Assembly (NCBI GenBank): GCA_034190875.2
Contig: CM067354.1
Coordinates: forward strand, 66,529,168 to 66,593,167
Direction: 5' to 3'
DNA length: 64,000 bases
Source: Urechis unicinctus
Lineage: Eukaryota; Annelida; Polychaeta; Xenopneusta; Urechidae
The notes under the pieces are model-generated. The model made no database searches. It saw nothing but the letters and a program-made list of their open reading frames with translations, and was not told the DNA's origin. The translations under genes and the position numbers were made by a program. Shown here one piece after another: positions 51,401 through 62,765 of the stretch. Position 1 is the first letter of the stretch, and each line of letters starts with the position of its first letter.

Positions 51401-52559
51401 ATCCAAACTATCATTGAAGAACATACTTCTAAGATTAATCAGTACTACGTTTAGGGCGATTGACACGTCGATTCATGCGATAACAGGCAATATATTATTG
51501 TTATTCAATGCAAGTAGTAATTATATAATATAAATGGGTCGAGAACGTTCAATGTAAGTTGATATTCTTTACACAGAAGAGAACCACTGCATGCAGGTAG
51601 CACAGGTGCATATGTAATCATTTGGCCCTACAACATTAACGGTTGTCTCAATATTGCATTGATCTGAAGCATCCTAAATTGTTACAGGTGGTGTTTGTAA
51701 TGCCACTAAAAATGTCTTGTAAGTTTAAGATCAAGTGATATAGTAAAAGCCCATTGGCAGTCGTGTGTTTTATTATATTTTATTGTATTTGTCCAGAATC
51801 CTTGGATCGCATAAAGTATCTCATATTTCCGGCCTAATAAATTACACACAGGATATATTCTTCAATTGTCCCAGTGCTAAGTTGATTGAATAGTTTTATC
51901 GCTTTCCGTTGAGCAATACGAATTTCGTTCTTCACACACACGTGTTATAACCAAATGAATTTTAGAGAACGGTTTTCATTTGGCGAAACTCTTGGGATGG
52001 TAGTTTTACATCATTTGCAAGCAACCTGGAATTAAGTGTTAGATAGACACAATTCGGTGGTATATGCAGTATTTAGCATCGCACAATATATTGATTTATT
52101 TGCGTTATTCAGTGATTCGTTATGAAATATTATGTACCAAAGCCAGTCAATATGCGGCTAAGCAAATGGCAAGTGACAAATAATGAATGAATAATTTACT
52201 TAACCTTTCGTTTGGTAGGTGGGTGGGAATATAATATGCAATCTCTTAGTGTGAACAGGCACAAGTGCGAGTGACTGTCTATTTTATTTGTTTTACATAT
52301 TTGGCGTCTTGACATCAGGAGTGGAGTAAACAAGTCAAGAAAAGCGTTAAATTTTGCTTTTGAATGAAATTATATGGCGTTGCGTTAAAACGAATAAATT
52401 GATAAATTAACGACAACACAATTCCCACTGAATCTTTTCCTCATAAGAAAATTGCAATGCCTATGCTATAATCAAATTACCATTATGCGCCTTAGTGCAA
52501 TATTGTATCTTATAGCCGATTTGTATGATATACCATCAATGTGAGGGTATTCATTTTTC
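51401..52559. other. Unduplicated stretch; no gene recognised
   Basis: No partner was found and frames are short. The sequence at 52200-52260 is briefly GT-rich (GGTAGGTGGGTGGGAA). Confidence 0.4.
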
Positions 52560-54585
52560 TAGGCGAAGGCGTTTAATCAGCTCTGCAATCGCACTGGTTT
52601 GTGATCACACGCGGCCCTATTAGCTTTTTGGGCCAAATGGTCTAGTCGGACTGGCTCCACCAAGTGTTGCTGCGAGCAAGAACATTGCCGCCTAGATGCA
52701 ACACGTATGTAACCACCAGAGGATTGCTTTTGTCAAAAGCTATGGTTTATACATGAACTGCAATTCACCGCTATGAAACACACATAGGAAATAACAGGTT
52801 AAACTTATTCGTCGGAATAACCATGATGCGTTATAGGTGCACATGTACTAGCCTTATTGAATAATTGGCAACATCCCTGAAATATCCTCTTATAGGCCAA
52901 CAAAAGCTATTGAAGTATATTTACCTGCAACAATATCTATGCAAGTTAATGACGCAAAAAATGGTATCCAAGTTTTGAAGTATATTAGTATAAAATGACC
53001 TGACAAACATAACATATTTTTCGAAGGATCAAATAAGTTATTAACCACACATGTTATTGCAGTGTAGCACTGTCCAAAAGTTTACTTAATGTACAGGTTG
53101 ATGTTTGTATAATGTTAAAAGACCTTACGAGCATTCACACATATCAATCGCAAAATGCTTCGTTACAATGTGACCAACAGTTGCAGAAAATATGACTAGA
53201 TATGATATCTCTAACAATAATAGTGAGGCAAAACTGGATTGGCCTGATTATGCCACTTTTACGAGAGAGCACGAGTTTCATATTATTCTATATTTCATGA
53301 ACCATCTGCAGTGCTTCTGCCACCGTTTAGTTTAGTACGGGCAATGCGATCAAGTATAATTTATTGGCATTATGGCATGTAACATTGCACAGGCAAAACT
53401 TCGATGCTTTTACTTCTACCACGCTTGCTTAGATTTAAGTAGACTATGCGGTTGATTAGCCACCATTCCCTTTATCCAGGAGAGTGAAGTAAACACTGCC
53501 CATTTGCTGCGCTGTAATAAATATAAGGACGTTTTGTGTGCCTCCAATGTTGGATAAAACAAAATTTTATTTGATTGCAACTCGTGCTGCATGTACAGCT
53601 TTTTTCGATGCACGTTTTATTGCATTTCGGAGGTTTGTGGTGTTACATTTCTGTTCACATGTTACTAAAAATTTTGTACTCGCCGGATATTTGTTATCCG
53701 GTATCCATCTAGGTAATTGGATAAATCATTTTGTAGCACCTGATGTTAACATCTAGCAGATCAAATATGTCATCAGTTTGCAAGTGACAATGAAAAAGTT
53801 ATTCCTTATATTTCCGTTTACATGTAGCTGCATATGTTAAACTCTTGCGATATTTTATATCCGTCATGCATCTAGGTAATTGGATAAATCATTATGTAGC
53901 ATCTCTTGTTAACATCTAGCAGATTGTATGTGTCATCAGTTTGGAAGTGACTATAAAATAGTTATTCCTTATATTAATGGATCAGTCCACTACATGAAAG
54001 GTTTATAAATATTCAGCGTGCGATTGTGCATGTACCACTACACACACAAGATATTGTTATTGATTCTTTCCAGAGGGGGAACGTTTAGTCAACTCAACCT
54101 TTCCTTGTGACCAAGAAAAGCCATACTAATTGATGGCCATGACCTCATAACCTATTACAATTGATCCCAACGTGATTGCAATTCATTTTGCAGATCCGGC
54201 CGATCTTATGCTGGTGACAGGTTATTGAACAGCTTACGTCTTGAAGTGAATATTCATTGGGATCTGACGGTATATTCGGTTTGAGGATGCAAAATGATGT
54301 TGAATTAATTCAAAAATCACTTTTATCCATTGCGGGATATCTGATGTACCATGAGGAAGCAATAGCCAGTTTTACAATACGTTACCAGGCATAGAATATG
54401 TCACCCGAGGGTTTTCAGTAAAATTTAATTGTAGGCTAGTCGACTAAATTGTTACACACGCGAATGAGTTTTCCTAGCAAAAGTATATAACAAAACATTA
54501 CAATGCTTATACAAATAAGCCGTGTAATCAGCTTAAATGCTGTGCAGAAGCATTCAATCTATTGATCAAATTTGCAAACTTCTAC
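52560..54585 (+). repeat. Block F, copy 4, truncated at the block C junction
   Basis: From about 52770 it aligns closely with copy 3 (28600-31240). 52565-52740 instead matches 18835-18970 of copy 1 (GCTTTGCAATTGCACT with GCTCTGCAATCGCACT; GCTGCGGGCAAGAACA with GCTGCGAGCAAGAACA). It carries two hairpin-element units (53645-53970) against three in copy 3. It ends at about 54585 within TTGATCAAATTTGCA, a few bases before block C starts, so the C copy 2 junction differs from that of C copy 1. Confidence 0.85.
53645..53970 (+). repeat. Two tandem hairpin-element units
   Basis: Units start at 53645 and 53808, both 163 bases. The first retains the dyad CCGGATA...TATCCGG; the second has lost one arm (TTGCGATATTTTATATCCG). 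Copy number differs by one from the paralogous array at 30086-30572. Confidence 0.9.
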
Positions 54586-54592
54586 AAGCATA

Positions 54593-57454
54593 CATGTATA
54601 CCCGATTATATCCCATTAAACTTGTTCTTTGTCTTATAAACTCGTCATTGTGTTTTGGAGTGTCCGACGCTAGTGTTACATTAATTTGTTGCCACTAGGC
54701 TTTCTCTGAGAACAAAAATTGTTCACATATCAATCGTAGCGGTGCTCATCAAAATCTGTCATCTGAATGAATTTGCACTTTTGTATAGTTTAAGCATTGA
54801 CTTCGAAAACAACAAGCAACCAACAATCGATCCTATTAACGCTGACCAGTATTGTTCAAAAGCAAAGAGAAGCAGTGGGTTTTGCCTAATAGGTACGGCA
54901 GTTATTTTTCGGTAAAATCATTTATAATTGCAACAACCAAAACGGCTAGTTCAGCATGTACAACATGGAAAAACATTACAATATGTAAGGTAAATGTCGG
55001 CGCAAATGAAAACATGGTTGAAATAACATAAATGGGAACATTGCGACAGCTTTTGTTCAATTGGTAATTCGCCGTGCATTCATTCTTTTGAGTTAGTGCC
55101 AAAGTGTGCGGGGTGCTATATCATACGCCGTTTAAATTAGATTCCTTGCAATCTGAGCATGTGTGCAGTTAAAGCCGTGAGCAATGTATAAAAGCTTCGT
55201 CAAGCCAATCCATCATCGAAAGCTTGATTAGGACAACATAAGATTAACATAAATATTGCCTCTGCATTAGAGACGACATTGCCCTCAATTTGATATTATT
55301 CTAACTGTAAAATGGGACTGTTGCAGCAGCGTACGAATAGGAAGTAATCAGTTTCCTAACGGGCAGAAAAACTTGATTATTCCGCGCACTAGTCGAATTA
55401 ATATACCTAGCCTTGGATAAGCCTTGCCAACGCCTTTCTAAGTCTAATACACAGATGACTGCAAATCCTGGTTCATAAATGAGCCGAGCCTCAGAAAAAT
55501 GCAAGATTGGTTTTGTTCAAATAAAATAATTCAGGTCCTTAGTATGTCTTTGTTCATTCAAGAATGATTGTAACCAGCTTACGTTCTTTTGCTGGTAAAT
55601 GACAGCATCAATCTAACCTTATCATTAAGATATGGGCAGTACTGCGGGTATATTTATTTTGGCGTCTTGGTGGATTTTGCTTTCACATCTCAGGGCAATG
55701 ATATCTGAAGGGACCCAATAAGTGGTTATGACTTTTGTTGTAGCTCATGAGCACTATGAAATGATTGGTTATTTTACTATGTTTCCATCAAATGGTCAGA
55801 ATCGGTCAGGTGATGCGCATCAAGCTTTCGTGTTAAAGAACGTGTTGAAGAGCTCAATTTTGCATAAATGACAAAGGAATCGTGCAGCTACACCGTTAAG
55901 ATCAGCAGATCAAAACACATCAGCGTTAGATGATGTTTTGCTTTATTTAGCCTTCACGTTCTATAAGACATATCTTGCGGGTGCAGTTAGTTGGCATCAA
56001 GCAATTTATAATATCTGGAGGCACTACAAGGGAATGACTTAGCGACTGCAACTTGCAAAAGCGTTTCTTATCAAATGTATAATGGAAATTCAAGTGATGG
56101 GAAGCCCTTTGAAAAGGCCAGTGTCTAAAACTCGAGGAGAATAGGTGTAGTTGTTGTTATTTCTTATTGGGATATGCCAAGATTAGTGTGTGTTATGACA
56201 ACAGCGTAGAGAGTTTAGTATTTGCAGCATTAACCAGGTACGGCTGGTCAGGAATTCAGAATTATACTCGGTTGTACCAACATAAGCTAGGGGTTGGATA
56301 TAACGAAGGTCATTAGAATGAGGAGTAAGAGATGCATTCTGCCACCTGAAACATGCAAACGCCATATCATGTTCCGTCAAGCACAATAACTTGCAGAGAG
56401 AAGCGTCCTTGCTGTTATTGCCCATATAATCTTTTAGGATAATACATGGGGGTCTTATTTGCGTGACAAAGTTCATTCAAGCAATGATAATACTAGAATG
56501 ATAAAAAGTGAAAACAATTACGCCGTATGAAAATCAGAATCCCACACGCTCGCTGAATGAATCATGTCAATGAATCATAGTAACAATAATCATTGTTGGT
56601 GGCAAATTTAATATCAAATGTTGGATATGTACTATCCACCCAAACTAGGAAATATATGTACTGTATACAAGAAGTAAGACATGAGTTCTGATACTGTACT
56701 GCTTATTGCACAAGAACATCAATAAGTTTCCACCTCAAAAATTGACAAAGGCAAAGCGTGGCTGAGTTTGCCCGATGAAATTGGCTGCCGGTTCTCACGC
56801 TCTTCCTGTGTCGTATGACAACCTAGTACATTTGTTGGACAATAAGCATATAGCCAAACGAAAAAACAAAAGCTATATCGCATCATTAATTGCATTATTG
56901 TGCAGAGCGTAGCATCATTGCTCATATAAAGGTAATTATCAGAAAACAGACGGGGGGCCCAGGAACAGAGTCCATATTTCCAAATGTTTAACGAATACCA
57001 TTACTTTCTCACATTTGTCGATGAAATTTGAATTTTATTCATTTATCCTAAAATACATGGTGCTGATACCTTGAGTACAAAATATACACATAACTATATG
57101 ATATACCGTTTCTATGCTGATGGCTAAGCATGCCTGCTGTCGGTAATTACGGCAGCATGTCGCAGTGGCATATTATCTAGAAGGTCATTACAAAGCATCG
57201 ATAGGTCACACACGTTGGTTATGTCAGAATTGATATCATCTCAACCAATCTGACCAGCAAATATTATGTTTTAGCTTGATGATGACGCTTTGGGCTGTTT
57301 GCAATCTGATCAATGGACAAATCGAATGTTTACCGAAGAGATTATTGCTTATAAATGACACATAGTTATCAATGAAATTCTCATGTAATGCTCGTTACGA
57401 TAGATCTGTCTCAATAATGCGTTTTGTGATTTTTTATTTATGCATCACAGTTGT
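54593..57454 (+). repeat. Block C, copy 2 (first part)
   Basis: Partner of 5878-8740. Differences include a 21-base insertion near 54640 (TTGTTCTTTGTCTTATAAAC), loss of about 60 bases near 56825 relative to 8090-8150, and a 14-base insertion before the palindrome at 57136. Confidence 0.92.
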
Positions 57455-57769
57455 TAATTGTTTACCATCATATTATTTCAATCAGGCATACAGTGTGTGC
57501 AGTGAAATATACATGAGCACATAAAAGATTGGGGGTCAAAAGACAAAGAAGAGTTCAAGCTTGTCGGCAGCAAATGTCACATTTTCAGAATGGGGTTAAG
57601 GGTAGCTGTCACATTTAACTGACAGAGCTATATCAAACAAAAACCCTCAACAGCGGCACGTTAACGTGAGTTGACAAGGCTAAAGAATGTTTACCAACAC
57701 AATCATCATCTTTCATACTAAAAGAATTTTTAGGTATATGCTTTATATTTATCCATATACTAGTATTGC
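57455..57769. mobile_element. 315-base insertion relative to block C copy 1
   Basis: In copy 1, CACAGTTGT runs straight into ATATAAGGTCCGAC (8740/8741). Here 315 bases lie between the same words. Both ends are sharp, but I see no terminal inverted repeat and no convincing target duplication. A short dyad CTGTCA...TGACAG lies at about 57607-57626. It could equally be ancestral sequence lost from copy 1. No gene. Confidence 0.55.
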
Positions 57770-58165
57770 ATATAAGGTCCGACATTATGCCAGTTGGCCA
57801 GTCTGACTGCCGCACTGCATTGTTCTGGTTAACAGTGATGAAATGCCAATGATCAAGTCCAAGACGTTTTAAATGATGAGTTTAGCATCTAATTTTGTTT
57901 GATAGATGGAACTTTGAAAGCTAACGCATCAAATTAAAACATACATTTTGTTGGCGTAGGCATATTGATAACAAATTCAGCTTCTTCCAAGGTCAGGTAA
58001 TAGAGCCAATCGTCTTCAAAACATGCACTAACCATTGTTTTCCTTAAAATCAATCGTGTTTTGTACATATACAGCTCGTGGCTGAGTTTTTCCGTCTATG
58101 ATAATTACTGAGGCAAAGGTATTAATGCACTGTAGGTACATGCTAAGAAGTATATATAATCAGTT
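57770..58165 (+). repeat. Block C, copy 2 (second part)
   Basis: Continues the match with 8741-9165 (TATAAGGTCCGACATTATGCCAGTTGGCCAGTCTGA in both, given here as landmarks in two runs). Includes TCTTCCAAGGTCAGGTA-TAGAGCCAATCGTC. It ends where copy 1 has its private 9166-10080 stretch. Confidence 0.88.
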
Positions 58166-58218
58166 ATATGAATTCACTGAATGGCGAGGTGACCCATTGA
58201 GTTAAACAGCGACCACGG

Positions 58219-58572
58219 TTACTGTATTATTGTTTGCGTTAAGCAACATGCGTTGAACACCAGCACGTTATATAACCTTCCTGATGGCGAGGTGACCTTG
58301 AGTTCTCCCTGGCGATAATTTAAGTTGATAAAACCACACTTTTGCAGTGATAATCGTGACGTGACGGTAGTCCTTAACATCGGTATTGAATGCACCGACA
58401 ACCATATAATCCCCCTAAAATGATTGAATACGTATCGAGTGGCAATAATCTTATCGTAACCAATTTTCGTTTGCATGCTTCGACGATATAGCTGCCTTTT
58501 ATTGTCGTTAGAATACTTTACGGGGTTAATGATTGTTGTCTCAATATCTCTGATGCTGCCTAAAACGCGCAT
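58219..58572 (-). CDS. ATG-started 117-codon frame inside the insertion, unrecognised
   Basis: It begins MRVLGSIRDIETTIINPVKY, then has a basic stretch (NDNKRQLYRRSMQTKIGYDK) and a hydrophobic middle (FRGIIWLSVHSIPML). It ends NACCLTQTIIQ, with the stop just at the edge of the insertion. Among ATG-only frames it is one of the longest in the window. It fills the space between the inverted repeats and reads across the left one. No transposase motif or known domain was recognised, and there is no second copy to test for constraint. A chance frame remains likely. Confidence 0.25.
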   Translation of the reverse strand: MRVLGSIRDIETTIINPVKYSNDNKRQLYRRSMQTKIGYDKIIATRYVFNHFRGIIWLSVHSIPMLRTTVTSRLSLQKCGFINLNYRQGELKVTSPSGRLYNVLVFNACCLTQTIIQ

Positions 58573-58809
58573 TCAAATAAAACGTTACTTGTATTCTTGA
58601 AAATCATCGCATGTTGCTTAACCCAAGAATAGACAATTAAATGCCGTGATCAGGTTGTAAATCTCACTCAATGCATGTAGCACAAGAAAAAGCGATTGTT
58701 TGCCATTACGACACGGAGTTGCACCCCACCCACACCCGCTAATACATACCGCAGACCTAGGCCTCTCTGACATGTACATGTAAGTGTACTTCATGTGAGT
58801 TTGATGATA
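58222..58809. mobile_element. 590-base insertion with 15-bp inverted repeats
   Basis: Copy 1 reads CCACGGTTA then GGATCATTTTATTC (10082-10100). Here the same CCACGGTTA (58213-58221) and GATCATTTTATTC (58811 on) are separated by about 590 bases. Inside, GTTAAGCAACATGCG (58238-58252) and its exact reverse complement CGCATGTTGCTTAAC (58608-58622) bound 385 bases that contain most of an ATG-started 117-codon frame on the minus strand. A direct repeat, TGGCGAGGTGACC-TTGAGTT, occurs at about 58180 (just outside) and 58282. The pattern is that of a small inverted-repeat element or compound insertion. The inverted repeats are not exactly at the insertion ends, so the boundaries need a third copy. Confidence 0.55.
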
Positions 58810-59338
58810 TGATCATTTTATTCTAGCCCAATATCTTGTGAGTAGCAGCAGAAACCAACGGGTCAAAAGAATGGCGGAACGTCGGTAACATATGCAAAAT
58901 TACATGGCTGTAGGCAGTAGAAGAAACATTTAATACAGCACCGGCTAAAGGAGTGCTACTTTGGTGCCAACTCGAATGGTAGCGGTACGTGAGATACGAA
59001 GCAGATAGACATTTGTCAACTGTGTACAATTGTTCATGGAGTTATGTTGGTGATCATACATTAGCCGACACATCCCAAAAACTTTTGCCATTATGGACAA
59101 AATGTCGAGCACGATAATACCATGTAATAGCATGTGCTCAATATTTCAAAGGATTACGAAATGATGCATTTCCATGAGAAACCCGATTCTTGATGTTTAA
59201 TTTACTGATACGTCCAATTTCACGGGCCATATTTTATGTCACTTTAAACGTATACTTATATTAATTATCGTTTTCTCTAGAATATAATAATAATCCATGC
59301 TTATTGTATATGACAGTCGGCATTATGAATCATAATTG
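58810..59338 (+). repeat. Block D, copy 2
   Basis: Partner of 10091-10862; shorter by internal deletions. Shared words include AACATATGCAAAATTACATGGCTGTA-GCA, GAAGCAGATAGACATTTGTC and TATATGACAGTCGGCATTAT at its right edge, after which copy 1 enters its private 3.3 kb. Confidence 0.85.
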
Positions 59339-59394
59339 TTTGGATAAATGTATTAGCTTACTTGTCGCATTATGGAGCATAATGAAATATACTT

Positions 59395-60586
59395 ATCGAT
59401 GCAAGCTGATTCATTAATCTCGGGATATAAGTTCTACAAAAGCGAAGTCGAAACGTCTACTTGTGAGCACATGTAGAAGCATGGACACTTAAGGTGCAAT
59501 GTGCGAAGACGCAATGACTGGGTAGAAGTACCCATGCACTAGCAATACTGGCTATGATGTACTTATTGTGTGCAACCAAGTCATGTTCGAGCATGAGAAG
59601 TGAGCACATTGACGAGCAAGATACGATGCGAGAATGACTTGGGTGGATTACAATTATCTAGTGTTCCTGATATGTAATCATATACGGGGTGTAAGTTCTA
59701 CACAAGCGAAGTCGTATTACTTTTGAAACGCACATTTGAGAAGCATGGACCACTATAGTGCAATGTGCCGCCAGGACGCTTCCTCGAATGATGGGTGGAG
59801 TACCCATGCACTGTCCTCTGAGAGCAGGCCGTAATAACGTGTCATATATATCGCTTATTGTCTGCAACCATTAGCATGCCATGCATGGTTCAAAAACGGT
59901 GCTTGCTTGATGTGAATATATATTACTGGGTTACGTCGGACCACAATTTATTGGGATACAAGAGGAAACGCGCCAGGATCATCCTCCAATAAAATCCGCC
60001 AGGCCTTGTTTCATACTGCCGAACGAGCCACTGTACCCCGTAAGCATATAGCATATAGTATAATAACGACTGTATATATCGCTAATCTTCATAACGTTAG
60101 GTTTGCATTTCAAAACGGTGCTCGAAACGTAATAAGCATTGCGTAACGTGGGGTACCCGAATTGGGACTGCAAGAGGAATGTCACATTTCCAATACAAAT
60201 TGTTGTAAGTGTGATTCCAACAAGCGAAATTATGTCCCAAGCGTTAGACATGGGTTACGTGAACAACGACTGTGTAATCTGGCACTACGTCCTTTCACCT
60301 TGGTTCCAATACTTGTACCACCAGACAAAATCACTGACAATAGCTGTCAGCCACATGTTATATGTCATGTTTATATTGTACAAGAAACTGTAAGTGTGAT
60401 GTCAACATATTAACGAAACGTCCCAAGCGTTAGAAACATTGATTTTCACGTACGGACTAAACTGAATGTTCAACAGCACCATCACCTTGTCCACCAATTT
60501 TGACAACCAGTAATTGCACAGCAGATGTTTCCAATCTATCTAAGCACCATATCAGCCACCAGGTGTCATCATGTAATATATATAGT
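59395..60586 (+). repeat. Block E, copy 2, with an internal tandem duplication
   Basis: Partner of 14184-15753. A roughly 130-base segment is present twice here (59425-59545 and 59690-59820; both contain AGTTCTACA-AAGCGAAGTCG, AGAAGCATGGAC and GTACCCATGCACT), against once in copy 1. A second internal echo is TGTAAGTGTGAT...CGTCCCAAGCGTTAGA at 60203-60250 and 60391-60440. Frames at 60139-60413 are not conserved in copy 1. Confidence 0.75.
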
Positions 60587-60803
60587 ACTGTTAAAGATGT
60601 TATATATGATGTTATATATATATGCAATATATATAACATTATATACATATAAATATAGATAACATATGATAGCATCCAACTCATATACAGCCATATGTAT
60701 ATGGTCAATAGAATATATATTATATATATTCCATTTATATACAGCACATATATATACAACACACTGTTCATAATAAAGATACTGTAATCTTATATCATAA
60801 TAC

Positions 60804-60855
<52 letters not shown>

Positions 60856-60869
60856 GATATATATATAAG

Positions 60870-60941
<72 letters not shown>

Positions 60942-60946
60942 ATATC

Positions 60947-60981
<35 letters not shown>

Positions 60982-60998
60982 CATATATATATATATGT
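60587..60998. repeat. (TA)n field at the end of block E copy 2
   Basis: TA-rich imperfect repeats to 60805, then long alternating TA at 60806-60840, 60877-60937 and 60951-60980. Counterpart of 15754-16212 by position, but of different internal structure. Confidence 0.95.
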
Positions 60999-62619
60999 CA
61001 TCATTTGGAATTAAATGGCATATAAATGTCATCATTAGTCTGCTAGATTACCTAAATTGGCAAGCTGTGTCCTTGACATATAATATCAGAATATGACATT
61101 TTACAATCCGGATATTTGAGCATGCTCCATGATCAGAATCCGGCCTTCTACCTACACGATCATTTTCATTGATATTCAGTAACACTGACGAATGTTCGGT
61201 TGTGCTAGACGTTATTAATGAGCGGTAACCAGCTGTATCAGAAACATGTCAGTTTGTCGAGCACAGTTTTTAAAGGCTTGAAGCAGACGTTTATTGAAGT
61301 TTATTTCTTTTTCCATAATCTAATGATGACCTGGATAATTTAATTAAGCTCATATATGCCATTACCCATGCATCCCTTCAACCCATGCTGCCCTTTTAAC
61401 CCCAATTGCCGAATCCTTGCCGTGATTGGTCAAGTGTATGAAATAGGCGTAGCAAATAAACATGATGAAGAAAGACATACACTGCTATTTGATAAGCAAG
61501 GAGTGAAAATGTCATTGTATTCCCCACCAATAGGTGTCTGCTTAACTTCGCACTTGCATACTAATCATATACATGGTAAGTTTTAAAAAAATTGCTCTGA
61601 TCAAATGTATGATGAACAAAGATGTGGTTAAAAGAATTGCGATGAAATATCCATGTTCGTCATCAGATTATTAGTGGCAGATGATCAACAAACCACCGAA
61701 TATGTGACTCGCTCATTGATTGTATTGTCATATTCTATAACGACGCACCTAATAAAGCGTTCTTCCATATATGCGGCGACAGTGTAAACCCACCTTTTAT
61801 CAAATGAATGAGAACTTTAATATGAGATTGATCTCGCGCAATGCCGAATGGGCCGTCTATCGCCACCATAACAGTGACCATAAATGTGAATATGAGTTGG
61901 ATGGTGTCAAAAATCCCGCACGAAAGGCTCTTGGTTGATTGTACCTGTCTACATAGTCGCTCCCACATATATCATCAGCTTCATATGATGCATTCACTAA
62001 TTATATCAGTGGCTAAAACGCAGCTGTTGCACTTGCTTATAATACCGACAAGTAGCGACATGGCTCATCAAACGAACGGTAATGGAAATTATTACATATG
62101 ATGCATTGACACTTTGTAAATGAACGGGTGTTGTGTTGAATTATTTCGTTGTCCAATGTCACACGGCTGAGATGTAACTTTCTATTTTATCACTGTAGTG
62201 ATGAAAACCCACAGAACAGCGGTGAACATGACTTTGGCATCACCAAAGAAAGAGTTTAGCAATGCAATATTTCACGCCAAATGCAATATCGAGAAGAATA
62301 AATGAAGCATACGTCATTGTGTAATGACAAATAAGGAACAAAGGACTTTACAAGGCTCAGTACTCCTCACACAATCACGATATACAATACAATTTATTAA
62401 TATGCCGAGGTATTTGATTATATACGTACAAACCATACAACAAATTCAATTGTGACATAATTTCACATTATTTCTTACATCGACGAACATTAGACCAAAC
62501 GAGTCATGAATTTAATCACCCCCAATATCTTCCGAGATATCATGTAAGTGCATTGTGAAAGGCTTTTCATAATCAGGAGTGTCAAGTTAAGAAAATGACC
62601 ATAAATGAAAATGGATAGC
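60999..62619. other. Unduplicated stretch; short frames only
   Basis: The best frames are 61356-61586 (76 codons, proline- and cysteine-rich N-terminus MPLPMHPFNPCCPFNPNC) and 61841-62101 (86 codons, ATG start, histidine-rich). On the minus strand there is 61735-61968. None has a recognisable domain or a copy in the window, and all are within chance length. Confidence 0.4.
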
Positions 62620-62765
62620 CGCGCCGGGCAAGCAAGACAATGAATACAATAGGCACCATTAGCAGTGTGCGGCTCGCAAATTCACCGGCGACCACACTAC
62701 ACCTCACCCCCGGCTCCTTCATAGCCCTCAAAACCCCACCCCACCCCCTCTCCGGGTGGAAGAGG
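62620..62765. other. GC-rich patch with C runs
   Basis: GCCGCGCCGGGC (62620-62631) is followed by CACCGGCGACC and then several C-rich words ending in CCACCCCACCCCCTCTCC (62737-62754). This is by far the most GC-rich 150 bases in the window. A G-rich word (GGTGGGGTGAGTGGAGGTGG, 62939-62958) follows 190 bases on. It may be a fragment of different origin; no gene was recognised. Confidence 0.6.
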
